Notes under the pieces: generated by a model | The model's database searches: none | Seen by the model: the letters and a program-made list of their open reading frames with translations, nothing else | Told to the model about the DNA's origin: nothing | Assembly (NCBI RefSeq): GCF_900105125.1 | Contig: NZ_LT629750.1 | Coordinates: 6,475,001 to 6,539,000, forward strand | Source of the DNA: Bradyrhizobium canariense | Lineage (GTDB): Bacteria > Pseudomonadota > Alphaproteobacteria > Rhizobiales > Xanthobacteraceae | DNA: 64,000 nucleotides | Direction of reading: 5' to 3' | Made by a program: the position numbers and the translations under genes | Part shown: in pieces, positions 19,844-31,297 of the stretch | How positions within the stretch are numbered: position 1 is the stretch's first letter | Layout: every line of letters begins with the position of its first letter

Positions 19844-21609
19844 CAGCGTGCTTCCAGACGCCAGCAGACCGACCAAGGCCGCATCGGCCCGCTGGTCTCA
19901 TCACCCCAGATGATGGTGCCGCGTGCCCGACCGGCTGGGTCATCGATCCCGCGAGGCGAGAGGTTCGCGGTCAACCGCAGCGTGGCGCCATCGCCCATGC
20001 GCCAGTCGGCCGTGAGCAAACCATCATCTGCGGTATGCGCCCGGCCGAACGCGGCTCCGTCAAGCCGTGGGACGATCTCTTTTTGCCGGATCGAAAGCAG
20101 CTTTCGCACCATCGACAGCCGACGGCGTCCAGGCTCTTGCTCGCGCGAAGGCCAGTCGAGCACAGCGGACCGAACGGTTGATATTGCCAGGGGATCGGGA
20201 ATCTCGTCGCCATGTTTCGCATAGGCGCCGGCGAATTCCCTGCGGCGTCCGTTACGGACGGCGTCGGCGAGGTCGCCCTGGAAATCGCAGAAAAAGGGAA
20301 ACGGCGCTTTCGAGCCCCATTCTTCACCCATGAACAGCATCGGGACCATCGGCGCCAGCAAGGTGATCGCCAATGCGGCTTCGATGGCATCGGCACTGGC
20401 ATTGCTTTCGAGCCGGTCGCCAAGCGCGCGGTTGCCGATCTGGTCGTGGTTCTGCAAAAAGTTGACAAAGGCGGTCGGGGCAAGCTTCCCGCTCCGCTCG
20501 CCGCGCAATTGCCCGCCGCGATGCGTGGACGCTTCGCCCTGATACACAAAGCCGGAGCCGAGCGCGCGGGCGATATCGTGGAGTGGCGAACGCCGATAGT
20601 CGCGGTAATAGCCGTGGGTCTCGCCTGATAGCAGCACGTGCCAGGCGTGATGATAGTCGTCGTTCCACTGCGCGCGGTATTTGCCATGCGGTGGATCTTC
20701 GTTGGCGTCGAGCAGGCTCGCGGCATTGTCGTCATTCTCGAGCACGAGATGAATGTGACGGCCGGTTTCAGCCGCCAATTCTCCGACTGCTTTGCTGAGC
20801 GAATGCAGCATCGAAACTTCGCCGGGCTCGGCGATGGCATGTACGGCATCCAGCCGCAATCCGTCGAAGCGATAGTCGCGCAGCCAATACAGCGTGTTCT
20901 CGATGGCGAAGTCGCGAACCTGCGGCACCCGATAATCGATCGCGCTGCCCCAGGGGGTTTGCGCGTCCGTAAAAAACGAAGGCGCGTATCGGCCGAGGTA
21001 ATTTCCTTCGGGGCCGAAGTGGTTGTAGACGACGTCGAGGAACACCATCAGCCCGCGAAGATGCGCCTCGTCGATCAAGGTCTTGAGATCGTCGGGACGG
21101 CCATAGGCGCTGTCGGGCGCGTACCACAACACGCCGTCATAGCCCCAGTTGCGTTTGCCCGCGAAATCCGCCAGCGGCATCAGTTCCAGTGCGGTGATAC
21201 CGGTTTCGGCGAGATGATCGAGCTTGCCGATCATGGCGCGGTAGGTGCCTTCCGGCGTGAAAGTGCCGACGTGGGTTTCGATCACGACCGTTTCCTGCCA
21301 TGGCCGTCCGCGCCATTGGTCGGCGCGCCAGCGATAGGCCGCGTGATCTATCACCTCGCTTGGACCGGACACGTCGTCGGGCTGAAATGCGGAGGCTGGA
21401 TCCGGCACCTCGATCTCACCGTCGATCCGGAATTTATAACGCGCGCCCGCCGTGACACCGGCGACGTCGGCAGAAAACCAACCATCGTCACCGCGGCGAA
21501 GCGGGTGAGGTTTTTCCAACAGCAGATCGATCCGCTTGGCAGCCGGCGCCCACAAACGAAAGGATGCGCCGTCCGGCGTCAGTATTGGGCCGAACTGACG
21601 CCCATTCAT
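19843..21609 (-). CDS. treZ: malto-oligosyltrehalose trehalohydrolase (TreZ)
   Basis: A 588-residue GH13 enzyme that cleaves the penultimate bond of maltooligosyl-trehalose, releasing trehalose. An N-terminal carbohydrate-binding-like domain (FRLWAPAAKRIDLLLEKP) is followed by the barrel with VVYNHFGPEGNYLG, DGLRLDAVHAI (nucleophile Asp), HLVLENDDN (catalytic Glu) and FLQNHDQIGNRALG. It overlaps the end of glgX by 4 bases and shares its last base with the treY ATG, so the three genes are coupled. Confidence 0.95.
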   Translation of the reverse strand: MNGRQFGPILTPDGASFRLWAPAAKRIDLLLEKPHPLRRGDDGWFSADVAGVTAGARYKFRIDGEIEVPDPASAFQPDDVSGPSEVIDHAAYRWRADQWRGRPWQETVVIETHVGTFTPEGTYRAMIGKLDHLAETGITALELMPLADFAGKRNWGYDGVLWYAPDSAYGRPDDLKTLIDEAHLRGLMVFLDVVYNHFGPEGNYLGRYAPSFFTDAQTPWGSAIDYRVPQVRDFAIENTLYWLRDYRFDGLRLDAVHAIAEPGEVSMLHSLSKAVGELAAETGRHIHLVLENDDNAASLLDANEDPPHGKYRAQWNDDYHHAWHVLLSGETHGYYRDYRRSPLHDIARALGSGFVYQGEASTHRGGQLRGERSGKLAPTAFVNFLQNHDQIGNRALGDRLESNASADAIEAALAITLLAPMVPMLFMGEEWGSKAPFPFFCDFQGDLADAVRNGRRREFAGAYAKHGDEIPDPLAISTVRSAVLDWPSREQEPGRRRLSMVRKLLSIRQKEIVPRLDGAAFGRAHTADDGLLTADWRMGDGATLRLTANLSPRGIDDPAGRARGTIIWGDETSGPMRPWSVCWRLEAR

Positions 21610-23681
21610 GCCGAACCCGCAAAGACGAGAACCGAGCGGGGAGGCGCCTTGGTCTCGGCGCCCGAGGCGAAGTCGGTCGTCTTTTGTTGGCTTTCGGTCG
21701 TGTTCAATAGCTGCTTCCAGCTCGCGTATTCGGTCATCTTCGGCAGCGTGAACTCAATCTCCTCGGGAGCGGCATTTAGAACGATAAAGATCGGCGCCTG
21801 TCCTTGTTCCATCGGGCCGAGCACATAAGCGAGGAACCTGCCCTCCGGAAAATTCCAGTCCGATTCCTTCATCTCATCGGCTGAGGGCGTCAGCCACAAC
21901 ACGCCATAAGATCCATCGGGCCGCCGCCCATCAAGCCAGCGGTGCGAGCGGAGTTGCGAAAATTGTTTGCGCAGACCGATCATGTGGCCGATGAAGTCGG
22001 TGAGGTCGTCACCTTCCTGGTTGAGGCCTTCCCAGCCGACCCAGCCTATTTCGTTGTCCTGGCAATAGGCGTTGTTGTTGCCGCCCTGGCTGTTGCCGAC
22101 CTCATCGCCCGCCAGAATCAGCGGCAAGCCCTGCGCCAGCAGCACGCAGGCAAGCTGATTCTTCCGCAACTGACGCCGCATGGCGACGACGGCAGGGTCG
22201 TCGGTCGGACCTTCATGGCCGCAATTGTTGCTGAGGTTATCGCTGGAGCCGTCGCGATTATCCTCGCCATTGGCCTCATTGTGCTTTTCGTTATAGCTGA
22301 ACAGATCGGACAGCGTGAACCCGTCGTGGACGGTGATGTGGTTGACGCTCGCGCGTTGCGTGCGGCCGCTGTGATTGAACAGGTCGGACGAGCCGGTCAT
22401 GCGGCTCGACACCTCGCCGATCAGGCTGCCTTCGCCGCTCCAGTAGCGCCGCATCGCGCTGCGATAGCGGTCATTCCATTCGGACCATTGCGACGGAAAT
22501 CCGCCGACCTGATAGCCGCCGAGCCCGAGGTCCCATGGCTCGGCGACCAGCTTCACGGTTGCCAGCACCGGGTCCTGGCGCACCGCGGTGAGAAACGAAC
22601 TGTTACGCTCGAATCCGTTCGGCCCGCGCGCGAGGGTGGTAGCGAGATCGAACCGGAAGCCGTCGACGTGACAGACTTCAACCCAATAGCGCAGCGAGTC
22701 CATCACCATCTGCAGAACGCGCGGATGGGTTAGGTTGACCGAGCTGCCGCAGCCGGTGAAATCGTCGTAGTAGCGCGGATTGTCCGGCATCAGCCAGTAA
22801 TAGGAGGCGTTGTCGATGCCGCGAAACGACAGTGTCGGGCCCAGATGGTTGCCTTCGGCAGTGTGATTGTAGACGACATCGAGCATCACTTCGATGCCGG
22901 CGTCGTGCAGTCGCGCCACGGTGGTACGGAAGGCGTCGAGCGGATTGTCCTGGGAATAGCGCGGCTCCGGCGCGAAAAACGACAGCGTGTTGTATCCCCA
23001 GTAATTCACCAGCTTCTTTTCGACCAGCATTCGGTCGTCGACGAAACCATGAATCGGAAGCAATTCGATGGTGGTGACGCCGAGACGCTTGAGGTGATCG
23101 ATCATCACAGGTGATGACAGGCCGCCATAGGTGCCGCGCAGATTTGGCGGGATATCGTCGCGCTTTTGCGTCAGGCCTTTGACATGCGCCTCATAGATGA
23201 TGGTGTCTTCCCAGGGAATGTTGGGACGTATCTCGCGGCGTCCCCAGTTGAAGGTTTCATCGACGACAACGGCCTTCGGCATCCCACGGGCATTGTCGCG
23301 CCGATCAAAGGAAAGGTCCTCGCGCGCGCTGCCGGTGCGATAGCCGAAGTGCGCATCGCTCCATACCAGCCGCCCGGCGAGCCGCTTGGCATAGGGATCG
23401 AGCAGCAGCTTGTTGGGGTTGAAGCGATGGCCATGTTCGGGCTCGTACGGACCGTAAACGCGATAACCATATAGCTGCCCGGGCGCGACGTCGTTCAGGT
23501 AGCCGTGCCAGACGTCTTCGCTGCGCTCGGGGAGTCTGATGCGTTCGAGTTCGCGGCGGCCCTGATTGTCGAACAGGCAAAGCTCGACCCTTTGGGCGTT
23601 GGCGGAAAACAGCGCGAAATTGGTGCCTCGGCCGTCCCAGCTTGCACCGAGGCGCGAGGGCGTTCCCGCTGACAATCGCAT
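21606..23681 (-). CDS. glgX: glycogen debranching enzyme (GlgX)
   Basis: A 691-residue GH13 isoamylase-type enzyme that hydrolyses alpha-1,6 branch points left after glucan trimming. It has an N-terminal domain beginning GTPSRLGASWDGRGTNFALF, and a barrel with VVYNHTAEGNHLGPTLSFRG, DGFRFDLATTLARG, KLVAEPWDLG and HDGFTLSDLFSYNEKHNEAN. The GlgX type is favoured over TreX by length and by the genomic context. It begins 2 bases after the glgB stop and overlaps treZ by 4 bases. Confidence 0.93.
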   Translation of the reverse strand: MRLSAGTPSRLGASWDGRGTNFALFSANAQRVELCLFDNQGRRELERIRLPERSEDVWHGYLNDVAPGQLYGYRVYGPYEPEHGHRFNPNKLLLDPYAKRLAGRLVWSDAHFGYRTGSAREDLSFDRRDNARGMPKAVVVDETFNWGRREIRPNIPWEDTIIYEAHVKGLTQKRDDIPPNLRGTYGGLSSPVMIDHLKRLGVTTIELLPIHGFVDDRMLVEKKLVNYWGYNTLSFFAPEPRYSQDNPLDAFRTTVARLHDAGIEVMLDVVYNHTAEGNHLGPTLSFRGIDNASYYWLMPDNPRYYDDFTGCGSSVNLTHPRVLQMVMDSLRYWVEVCHVDGFRFDLATTLARGPNGFERNSSFLTAVRQDPVLATVKLVAEPWDLGLGGYQVGGFPSQWSEWNDRYRSAMRRYWSGEGSLIGEVSSRMTGSSDLFNHSGRTQRASVNHITVHDGFTLSDLFSYNEKHNEANGEDNRDGSSDNLSNNCGHEGPTDDPAVVAMRRQLRKNQLACVLLAQGLPLILAGDEVGNSQGGNNNAYCQDNEIGWVGWEGLNQEGDDLTDFIGHMIGLRKQFSQLRSHRWLDGRRPDGSYGVLWLTPSADEMKESDWNFPEGRFLAYVLGPMEQGQAPIFIVLNAAPEEIEFTLPKMTEYASWKQLLNTTESQQKTTDFASGAETKAPPRSVLVFAGSA

Positions 23682-23683
23682 GC

Positions 23684-25831
23684 TCAGTTTTCCGGCACGA
23701 GAAAGATGGCAGCGAGAGGCGGGATGGTGAGATTAAGTTCGGGAACCAGGCCATCCAGCGTGTGGACTTCGCCGACGTTCCCGACATTGCTGCCGCCATA
23801 ATGCGCCGAGTCAGAATTGAGCACCTCGCGCCACTTGCCGGCGAACGGCACCCGGACGTGATAATTGTAATAAACGTTCGGTGAAAAATTCACGACGACG
23901 AGGCAGCGGGCGCGTGCATCATTGCCCTTGCGGATCCAGGCGAACACGTTGCCATTGGCGTCGTCGGTTACGATCCATTCAAATCCGGACGGATCGCAAT
24001 CCAGCTCGTGCAGGGCCGGCAGCGCCTGATAAAGCCGATTGAGATCGCGGATCAGCGACTGGATGCCGGCATGATTCTTTTGGTCGAGCAGATGCCAGTC
24101 GAGCGAACGGTCGTGGCTCCATTCGCGCTCCTGGGCGAACTCGCAGCCCATGAACATCAGCTTCTTGCCGGGATGTCCGAACATGAAGCTGTAATAAGCC
24201 CGCAGATTGGCAAAGCGCTGCCAGTCGTCGCCGGGCATGCGGCCGAGAATCGAGCGCTTGCCGTGAACGACTTCATCGTGTGAGAGCGGCAGGATGAAGT
24301 TTTCCGAAAATGCGTAGTGCAGGCCGAACAGAATGTCGCCGTGATGAAATTTGCGGTGGATCGGCTCCTTGCTGATGTAGTTCAGCGTGTCGTGCATCCA
24401 GCCCATGTTCCATTTATAGCCAAAGCCGAGGCCGCCAAATTCGACCGGGCGCGATACTTGCGGCCAGGCGGTCGATTCTTCCGCAGCTGTAGTGGCCTCC
24501 GGAAAGCGGGCGAACACTTCGGTATTGAAACGGCGCAGGAAATCGATGGCTTCGAGATTTTCCCGGCCGCCGTGTTTGTTCGGGATCCAGCCTCCGGCCG
24601 GCCGGCTATAATCCAGGTAGAGCATGGAGGCGACCGCATCGACCCGCAGCCCGTCAATGGCATAACGCTCCAGCCAGAACAGCGCATTCGACACCAGGAA
24701 ATTGACGACTTCGGTGCGGCCGTAATTGTAGATCAGCGTACCCCAATCGAGGTGACGACCCTGCAACGGGTTGGCGTGCTCGTACAGCGCGGTGCCGTCG
24801 AAATGGCCGAGGCCGTGCGGATCGTCTGGGAAATGCCCGGGCACCCAGTCCAGCATCACGCCGAGTCCCTCGCGATGGCAGGCATCGACCAGTGCGGAAA
24901 AATCCTCGGGCGTTCCGAACCGGCTGGTCGGCGCGTACAGGCCGGTCGGCTGATAGCCCCATGAGCCGTCGAACGGATGCTCGTTGACCGGCAGAAACTC
25001 AATATGGGTGAAGCCGAGATCGCGCGCGTAGCGCGGAAGCTGCTCGGCCAGCTCGCGATAGGTCAGCCACTCGTTATGGCTCTTGCGCCGCCACGAGCCG
25101 AGATGGACCTCGTAGATCGACATTGGCGAGCCCAGCGCGTTGATGCCGGATGGAGCCGGGCGCGGATGCGGAATCCGGGTCTCGTCGAGGACAATCGAAG
25201 CGGTGCTCGGCCGCACTTCCGCGGCGAACGCCATCGGATCGGACTTCAGCGCCAGATGCTGGCCCTGTGGGCCGACGATATCGAATTTATAATGATCGCC
25301 CACGCGGGCATGAGGGATGAACAATTCCCAATATCCGACGCCGCGCACGCGCATCGGATGCCGGCGTGCGTTCCAGAAATTGAAATCACCGACAACGCTG
25401 ACGCGACGCGCATTTGGCGCAAGCACCACGAATGCCACGCCCTCGACACCGTCGAGCGTCATCGGGTGCGCTCCGAGCTTGTCGTAAAGCCGCTGATGAG
25501 TGCCTTCACCGAGCAGATACAGATCGAAATCGGTCAGTACAGGCGGAAAACGGTAGGGGTCGTCGAGATCGACAACATTGTCGCCATAACGGGCGCGCAG
25601 TTGGTAGCGCTTCGAGCCGTTCGGCAGCGCGCCGGCGAACAGGCCGGAATCATGAATGCGCGCGAGCGGCGCGGTTTCTCCATGCTCGCCGACAGCCTCG
25701 ACATTCGAGGCTTCGGGCAGGAAAGCGCGCACGACGTTCTGATCACCCTCGATATGGAGCCCTAGATAGTGAAACGGATCGGAGTGACGACCTTCGATGA
25801 TCGCATAGGCCTCCGCGGACAATTTGGTCAT
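23684..25831 (-). CDS. glgB: 1,4-alpha-glucan branching enzyme (GlgB)
   Basis: A 715-residue GH13 branching enzyme that introduces alpha-1,6 branches into linear glucan. It has an N-terminal CBM48-like region ([20 protein letters not shown]) and the barrel with [17 protein letters not shown] (nucleophile Asp398), AEEST (acid/base Glu451) and [12 protein letters not shown]. The true start is at 25831 ([12 protein letters not shown]): it overlaps the treS stop as ATGA, whereas the longer upstream frame runs antisense-like through treS codons. Third gene of the operon. Confidence 0.95.
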   Translation of the reverse strand: MTKLSAEAYAIIEGRHSDPFHYLGLHIEGDQNVVRAFLPEASNVEAVGEHGETAPLARIHDSGLFAGALPNGSKRYQLRARYGDNVVDLDDPYRFPPVLTDFDLYLLGEGTHQRLYDKLGAHPMTLDGVEGVAFVVLAPNARRVSVVGDFNFWNARRHPMRVRGVGYWELFIPHARVGDHYKFDIVGPQGQHLALKSDPMAFAAEVRPSTASIVLDETRIPHPRPAPSGINALGSPMSIYEVHLGSWRRKSHNEWLTYRELAEQLPRYARDLGFTHIEFLPVNEHPFDGSWGYQPTGLYAPTSRFGTPEDFSALVDACHREGLGVMLDWVPGHFPDDPHGLGHFDGTALYEHANPLQGRHLDWGTLIYNYGRTEVVNFLVSNALFWLERYAIDGLRVDAVASMLYLDYSRPAGGWIPNKHGGRENLEAIDFLRRFNTEVFARFPEATTAAEESTAWPQVSRPVEFGGLGFGYKWNMGWMHDTLNYISKEPIHRKFHHGDILFGLHYAFSENFILPLSHDEVVHGKRSILGRMPGDDWQRFANLRAYYSFMFGHPGKKLMFMGCEFAQEREWSHDRSLDWHLLDQKNHAGIQSLIRDLNRLYQALPALHELDCDPSGFEWIVTDDANGNVFAWIRKGNDARARCLVVVNFSPNVYYNYHVRVPFAGKWREVLNSDSAHYGGSNVGNVGEVHTLDGLVPELNLTIPPLAAIFLVPEN

Positions 25832-28800
25832 GGGGCCTCGTTGGTTTGCTGAGACAATATTCGAAGCATGCCGGTGAGCGGGACGCGCAGCCAGTCCGGC
25901 CGGTGCGCCAATTCGTATTCGATTTCGTAGAACGCCTTTTCGAGCAGGAAGAAATTCAGCATCTGCTCGGCGGTCTGCCGGTCGGCCGGCCACAGATCCT
26001 GATTGGTCATGGTTTCACGGTAGGCGGCAAGGAACGCCGCGGTCGCGCGATCGCGCCAGTCGGCCACCGCCGCCGCAAGCTTGCCGTTCTCGTCAGGCGC
26101 GAGCTTCAGCGCGCGCTCCAGCGCTGCGGTCGCCGAGTAGTCGATCGAACGGATCAGGCCCGCGACGTCGCGCGCGGCGGGCGCCTTGCGCCGCCGTTCG
26201 CTGTGAGGACGGCGGGGCTCGCCCTCGAAATCGATGATGAAGATATCGTCCTTGACGATCAGCATCTGGCCGAGATGGAAGTCGCCGTGGTGACGGATGT
26301 TCAAACTGTCGCCGTCCCGCGGCAGCAGCGCCTTCAGCCGATCCGGCAGGGCATCGTGTTGCGCCAATAGTTCATCGACGAGCGGACGATCCGCCTCTCT
26401 GAGCGAGTCGCGGCGCTGTGTCAGCGTGTCGAAGACACGTTCGGCGCGGGCCATGACATCGTTGATCCAGCGCTGTCCGTCTTCAGGTTTGATCGGCTCC
26501 GGGGTGAAATCGGGAATATCCCTGCTGCTGGCAAGCGCGACATGCATCTCGGCGACACGTCGTCCGGTCTGCGACATGTAGCGCAGATAGGGGGTCTGTT
26601 CCTCGCTTTCGCCGGCGTGTTCGCTGGCTCCCAGCAGCCGCTGTTCCTCGACAAAGCGATCGAGATAGGCCGCCGTCACGGTCCAGGCGTCGCCCTGGTT
26701 TTCAACAAACGCATGCACGATGGCGATCGCGCTTCTGGTCTCGCCTTCGACCAGTTCGACGCTGCCGAGCAGTGCCGGCGTGTTGGTGAAGCCCGCAACT
26801 TCAGTGAGGAAGCGTCCCATTTCGATCTCGGGATTGATGCCGGCCTCGAGCTTCCGATACACCTTGACGACATAGTCGCTATCCACCAGCGCGGTGCTAT
26901 TGGACTGTTCTGTCTCGACGGCGCGGATGCGCTCGGGCTGCCTGACCGGTCGGTCCGAGAATTTGCTGGTTGGCCTGAACTCAAGGCGCAGGTCGCCCTC
27001 TTCAACGGTCAGGGACTCCCGGAGATTGCGCAGCAACAGCGCGATGAAGATCTGATCGGTCGCGACATCCAGCAGCGTGCCTTCCCGCGCACCCTGGCGC
27101 ACCGCCGCCAGCGCCCGCGGATTGTAGCGCTCGCGGTCGAAGCGCACCCATTCGATCTGCATCGGCAGGACGTAACGTGTCGTCACGCCTCGCTGTATCG
27201 TCTCGAAAAAGGCGAGCCAGGGCCGGTTGTCGCCGATGTCGCAGAACGGGATCGCCGCAGCCAGCGTCGGCTGGATCGCCTGAGGCGAACGCTCCGGATA
27301 CCAGCGGGTCCGCGCCAGATGTCCGGGCAACACGTCGCGTTCAAATACACCGCGGGTGCGGGCGAGCGACACCCAGGTCGAGCCGAGCGGCACCACCAGC
27401 GTCTCGAATTCGGGTACGGCCCTGGGCGCAGCGGGCTCGGATTTGTCAGGCTCCTGCAGCTGGAACCAGTAGAAGCCGTAGGGCGCCAGCGTGATCATGT
27501 AGGGCAGGTCGCCGATGGTCGGGAAGCAGGTGCGTCCGAGCATCTCCAGGGGAACACGGCCCTTCCAGGCGGAAAGATCCAGTTCGGTGGCCTGAGCGGA
27601 CCGCGACAGATTGGCGATGCAGAGGATCGCTTCGTCGCCATATTGCCGGACATAAGCAAGCACCGAACGGTTGAGGGGACGGATGAACGTCATGGTGCCG
27701 CGTCCGAATGCCAGCGTCGACTTGCGTACCGAGATCAGTCGCTTGGTTGCGCTCAGCAGCGAGGACAGGCTGCGTGACTGCGCCTCGACGTTGACGGATT
27801 CATAGCCGTAGACCGGATCCATGATGGTCGGGGCATAAAGCCGCGCCGGGTCGGCCCGCGAGAAGCCGCCGTTGCGGTCGGGCGTCCATTGCATCGGCGT
27901 GCGTACGCCGTTGCGATCGCCGAGATAGATGTTGTCGCCCATGCCGATCTCGTCGCCGTAATAGATGATCGGCGTGCCCGGGAATGACAGCAGCAGCGAG
28001 TTCATCAACTCGATCTTGCGCCGGTCGTTGTCCATCAATGGCGCAAGGCGTCGGCGAATGCCGACATTGATGCGCGCGCGGGGATCGTTGGCGTAGGTCG
28101 ACCACAGATAATCGCGCTCGACGTCGGTGACCATTTCCAGCGTCAGCTCGTCGTGATTGCGCAGAAACAACGCCCATTGGCAGTTGCTTGGGATATCCGG
28201 CGTCTGCCGCAGGATGTCGGTGATCGGAAAACGATCCTCTTGCGCGATTGCCATGTAGATCCGTGGCATCAGCGGGAAGTGATAAGCCATGTGGCATTCG
28301 TCGCCACGGCCGAAATATTCCTGCACATCCTCCGGCCATTGGTTGGCTTCCGCCAACAGCACTTTGCCCTTCGAATATTTATCGAGCTCCAGGCGCAGCC
28401 GTTTAATGATGGCGTGAGTTTCCGGCAGGTTCTCGTTATTGGTACCGTCGCGCTCGCACAGATAGGGAATGGCGTCGAGCCGGAAGCCGTCGACGCCCGC
28501 ATCGAGCCAGCGCTTCATCACCTGGATGATCGCACTGACCACGCGCGGATTGTCGAAGTTGAGATCAGGCTGGTGCGAGAAGAAGCGGTGCCAGTAGAAC
28601 TGGCCGGCTTCCGGATCCCAGGTCCAGTTCGATTTTTCGGTGTCGGTGAAGATGATCCGCGTGCCCAGATATTTCTGGTCGGTGTCGCTCCAGACATACC
28701 AGTTGCGCGCGCTCGATTTCGGATCGCTGCGGCGAGCGCGCTTGAACCAGTCGTGCTGGTCGGATGTATGATTGACGACAAGCTCGGTAATGACGCGCAG

Positions 28801-29127
28801 GCCGCGCTTCTTGGCCTCGACGATGAAACGCCGGAAATCCTTCATCGTCCCGAAATCGCGATTGATGTCGCCATAGTCGGCGATGTCGTAGCCGTCATCG
28901 CGGCCGGGCGACGGATAGAACGGCAACAGCCACAGCACGGTGACGCCGAGTTCCTGCAGATAGCTGAGCTTTTCGGTCAGGCCTGCGAAATCGCCGATGC
29001 CGTCATTGTTGCTGTCGGCAAAGGCCTTGACGTGAAGCTGATAGATGACGGCGTCCTTGTACCAGAGCTCATCGACGGTGTCGGTGGCCGGTAATTCCTT
29101 GGTATCGATGGACGACATCACATTCAT
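25828..29127 (-). CDS. treS: trehalose synthase-maltokinase fusion (TreS-Mak)
   Basis: A 1099-residue two-domain enzyme. Residues 1 to about 560 form a GH13 trehalose synthase: the catalytic triad is Asp218 in [11 protein letters not shown], Glu260 in VLLAEANQW and Asp326 in [12 protein letters not shown]. The remaining portion is a maltokinase of the aminoglycoside phosphotransferase-like fold, with [12 protein letters not shown] and [18 protein letters not shown] near the C-terminus. It converts trehalose to maltose and then phosphorylates maltose to maltose 1-phosphate, the donor for GlgE next door. GGAAAGAG precedes the ATG; glgE ends 12 bases before. Confidence 0.93.
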   Translation of the reverse strand: MNVMSSIDTKELPATDTVDELWYKDAVIYQLHVKAFADSNNDGIGDFAGLTEKLSYLQELGVTVLWLLPFYPSPGRDDGYDIADYGDINRDFGTMKDFRRFIVEAKKRGLRVITELVVNHTSDQHDWFKRARRSDPKSSARNWYVWSDTDQKYLGTRIIFTDTEKSNWTWDPEAGQFYWHRFFSHQPDLNFDNPRVVSAIIQVMKRWLDAGVDGFRLDAIPYLCERDGTNNENLPETHAIIKRLRLELDKYSKGKVLLAEANQWPEDVQEYFGRGDECHMAYHFPLMPRIYMAIAQEDRFPITDILRQTPDIPSNCQWALFLRNHDELTLEMVTDVERDYLWSTYANDPRARINVGIRRRLAPLMDNDRRKIELMNSLLLSFPGTPIIYYGDEIGMGDNIYLGDRNGVRTPMQWTPDRNGGFSRADPARLYAPTIMDPVYGYESVNVEAQSRSLSSLLSATKRLISVRKSTLAFGRGTMTFIRPLNRSVLAYVRQYGDEAILCIANLSRSAQATELDLSAWKGRVPLEMLGRTCFPTIGDLPYMITLAPYGFYWFQLQEPDKSEPAAPRAVPEFETLVVPLGSTWVSLARTRGVFERDVLPGHLARTRWYPERSPQAIQPTLAAAIPFCDIGDNRPWLAFFETIQRGVTTRYVLPMQIEWVRFDRERYNPRALAAVRQGAREGTLLDVATDQIFIALLLRNLRESLTVEEGDLRLEFRPTSKFSDRPVRQPERIRAVETEQSNSTALVDSDYVVKVYRKLEAGINPEIEMGRFLTEVAGFTNTPALLGSVELVEGETRSAIAIVHAFVENQGDAWTVTAAYLDRFVEEQRLLGASEHAGESEEQTPYLRYMSQTGRRVAEMHVALASSRDIPDFTPEPIKPEDGQRWINDVMARAERVFDTLTQRRDSLREADRPLVDELLAQHDALPDRLKALLPRDGDSLNIRHHGDFHLGQMLIVKDDIFIIDFEGEPRRPHSERRRKAPAARDVAGLIRSIDYSATAALERALKLAPDENGKLAAAVADWRDRATAAFLAAYRETMTNQDLWPADRQTAEQMLNFFLLEKAFYEIEYELAHRPDWLRVPLTGMLRILSQQTNEAP

Positions 29128-29139
29128 GGCGCTCTTTCC

Positions 29140-31095
29140 CTACGCCAGGCAGCGAAAGAGCATCGCGGGATCTCGCATCGGATCGATCCGCACATGAATG
29201 CCGCCCCACTCAACCGGGTATCGTTCTCCCGTCATCAAATTCTCCACCGCGGCAACATTGCGGCGGTCATCGGCTATGCCGATCTGGACGTCGTTGAGCG
29301 GAAGCCAGATTTCATGTGGATCGCGCGATAGCGCGATGACGACGACGACACTGTTGGTCTGATTGACCGATTCCTTGACGAAGCCGATGACGTTGCCGTC
29401 TTCGATCGGCAGGAAGTGCAAATTGCTGGTCTGTTGCAGCGCGGCGTTTTCGCGGCGGACGCGGTTGAGCTCGCTTATATAAGGCTTGATGTTGCCGGGC
29501 TTGTCCCAGTCCCGCACCTTGATCTCGTATTTCTCGGAATCGAGATATTCTTCCTTGCCCGGAATGGGGTCATGCTCCAGGAGTTCGAAGCCGTTATAGA
29601 TTCCATAGGCGCTCGACAATGTGGCAGCAAGCGCGACGCGTGATTTGAACATCCAGGGTTCGCCGCTTTGCAGGTGATAGGGCAGGATGTCGGGCGTGTT
29701 GACGAAAAAGTTCGGGCGATAGAAATCGTGCTCCGGATAGGCCGTCAACTCGTTCAGATATTGCTCCAGCTCCCACTTCTGGGTTCGCCAGGTGAAGTAA
29801 GTGTAAGATTGTGTGAAGCCGAGCTTGGCAAGCCCCTTCATTAGTTTCGGTCGCGTGAAAGCCTCCGCCAGAAAGATGACGTCGGGATGGCGGAGCTGAA
29901 TTTCATGGATCAGCCATTCCCAGAATGGAAACGGCTTGGTGTGGGGGTTGTCGACGCGGAAGATTTTGACCCCCTGGTCGATCCAGAACAGCACGACATC
30001 GCGTAGCGCATTCCACAGCGCACCGGCGTCCTCGGACATGAAATCGGGATTGACGATGTCTTCATATTTCTTGGGCGGGTTTTCCGCGTAGCGCATCGAG
30101 CCATCCGGCCGCTGCTTGAACCATTGCGGGTGTTGCGTGAGCCAGGGATGGTCGGGCGAGCACTGAATGGCGAAATCGAGCGCGACTTCCATGTCGTGCG
30201 ACATGCAGGCCGCGACAAACTCGCGGAAATCCTCCAGCGTGCCCAACTCCGGATGCACCGCATCGTGGCCGCCTTCAGCGGCGCCGATGGCGTAGGGACT
30301 CCCGGGATCGTCATCGACCGCCGTCACCGCGTTATTGCGGCCCTTGCGGTTGGTTTTCCCGATGGGATGGATCGGCGTGAGATAGACCACGTCGAAACCC
30401 ATCGCCGCGACATCCGGCAGGCGCGCGATGCAATCCTTGAAGGTGCCATGCTGGCCGGGAGTTTGGCCCTGGCTGCGCGGCACCATCTCGTACCAGGCGC
30501 CATTTCTTGCCCGCGGCCGGTCCGCCACGAATGGAAATAGCTGCGATCGCGTCAGATCCGGCCGCAACTGGCTTTCAGCCATCGCGTCCTGCAATTCGTC
30601 GGTCAGAAGAGGCGCGGTGTCGCCGGTCTGCAGAAAATCCTCGCACTGCTTCAAGATCACCGCCGCCGCGGCGTGGCCGCCGGACTGCGCCTTGGTCAGC
30701 ATGCCCGCGCCCTCGATGGCGTCGAGGGTGAGGTCGGCGCCGGCTTTCTGCTTCAGTTCGAAACCATGTTTCCAGGTCGCGAATTCGTCGGTCCAGGCTT
30801 CGATGGCGTAAACATAGCGTCCCGGCTGGTCCGGCACGAACGATCCACCCCACCGATCATTGCTATGATGGCTCATCGGCGCACGGCGCCATTCGCGCTC
30901 TTGCTCGAGACGCCAGATCAGCGCCGCGGCCATCACGTCATGTCCGTCGCGGTAGATATCCGCCCAGACATCGACGCGCTCGCCCACGATACGTTTCACG
31001 GGAAAGCGGCCGCCGTCGATCAGCGGGTAAACATCTTCGATATGGAAAGTACCGCCAATGGCGGCGCTCTCGACAGTTTGAGCGGTTTTGTTCAC
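29140..31095 (-). CDS. glgE: alpha-1,4-glucan:maltose-1-phosphate maltosyltransferase (GlgE)
   Basis: A 651-residue GH13 subfamily 3 transferase that adds maltose from maltose 1-phosphate onto alpha-glucan. It has the GlgE-type N-terminal beta domain and a helical insert, then YLTPIHPIGKTNRKGRNN (239-256), nucleophile Asp382 in FRVDNPHTKPF and acid/base Glu411 in IFLAEAFTRP. First gene of the operon that also encodes TreS-Mak, which makes its substrate. The promoter is expected in the 31096-31297 region shared with the divergent malQ. Confidence 0.95.
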   Translation of the reverse strand: MNKTAQTVESAAIGGTFHIEDVYPLIDGGRFPVKRIVGERVDVWADIYRDGHDVMAAALIWRLEQEREWRRAPMSHHSNDRWGGSFVPDQPGRYVYAIEAWTDEFATWKHGFELKQKAGADLTLDAIEGAGMLTKAQSGGHAAAAVILKQCEDFLQTGDTAPLLTDELQDAMAESQLRPDLTRSQLFPFVADRPRARNGAWYEMVPRSQGQTPGQHGTFKDCIARLPDVAAMGFDVVYLTPIHPIGKTNRKGRNNAVTAVDDDPGSPYAIGAAEGGHDAVHPELGTLEDFREFVAACMSHDMEVALDFAIQCSPDHPWLTQHPQWFKQRPDGSMRYAENPPKKYEDIVNPDFMSEDAGALWNALRDVVLFWIDQGVKIFRVDNPHTKPFPFWEWLIHEIQLRHPDVIFLAEAFTRPKLMKGLAKLGFTQSYTYFTWRTQKWELEQYLNELTAYPEHDFYRPNFFVNTPDILPYHLQSGEPWMFKSRVALAATLSSAYGIYNGFELLEHDPIPGKEEYLDSEKYEIKVRDWDKPGNIKPYISELNRVRRENAALQQTSNLHFLPIEDGNVIGFVKESVNQTNSVVVVIALSRDPHEIWLPLNDVQIGIADDRRNVAAVENLMTGERYPVEWGGIHVRIDPMRDPAMLFRCLA

Positions 31096-31297
31096 GGTGA
31101 TGCCATAGACATGGAGACAACGTCCCGTTTCGTTTGCGGGAAAAGAGACGCTTCGAACCTATATAGAAAGCCGTTCGCAGGGCATTGGTTCCCCGGGAAC
31201 GTCGAGGGTGGCAGAGAGTTAAACACGGCTATCCTCTTCCTGCATCTAGAGAATTTCGTGACGTCCCAAACCCCGTTGCGTGCAAACAGCGTGCCGA

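Noticed and set aside
25832..25993. 54-residue N-terminal extension of GlgB
   Set aside because: It lies inside treS coding sequence and reads as Arg/Ala-rich shadow; ATGA coupling at 25831 explains the start.
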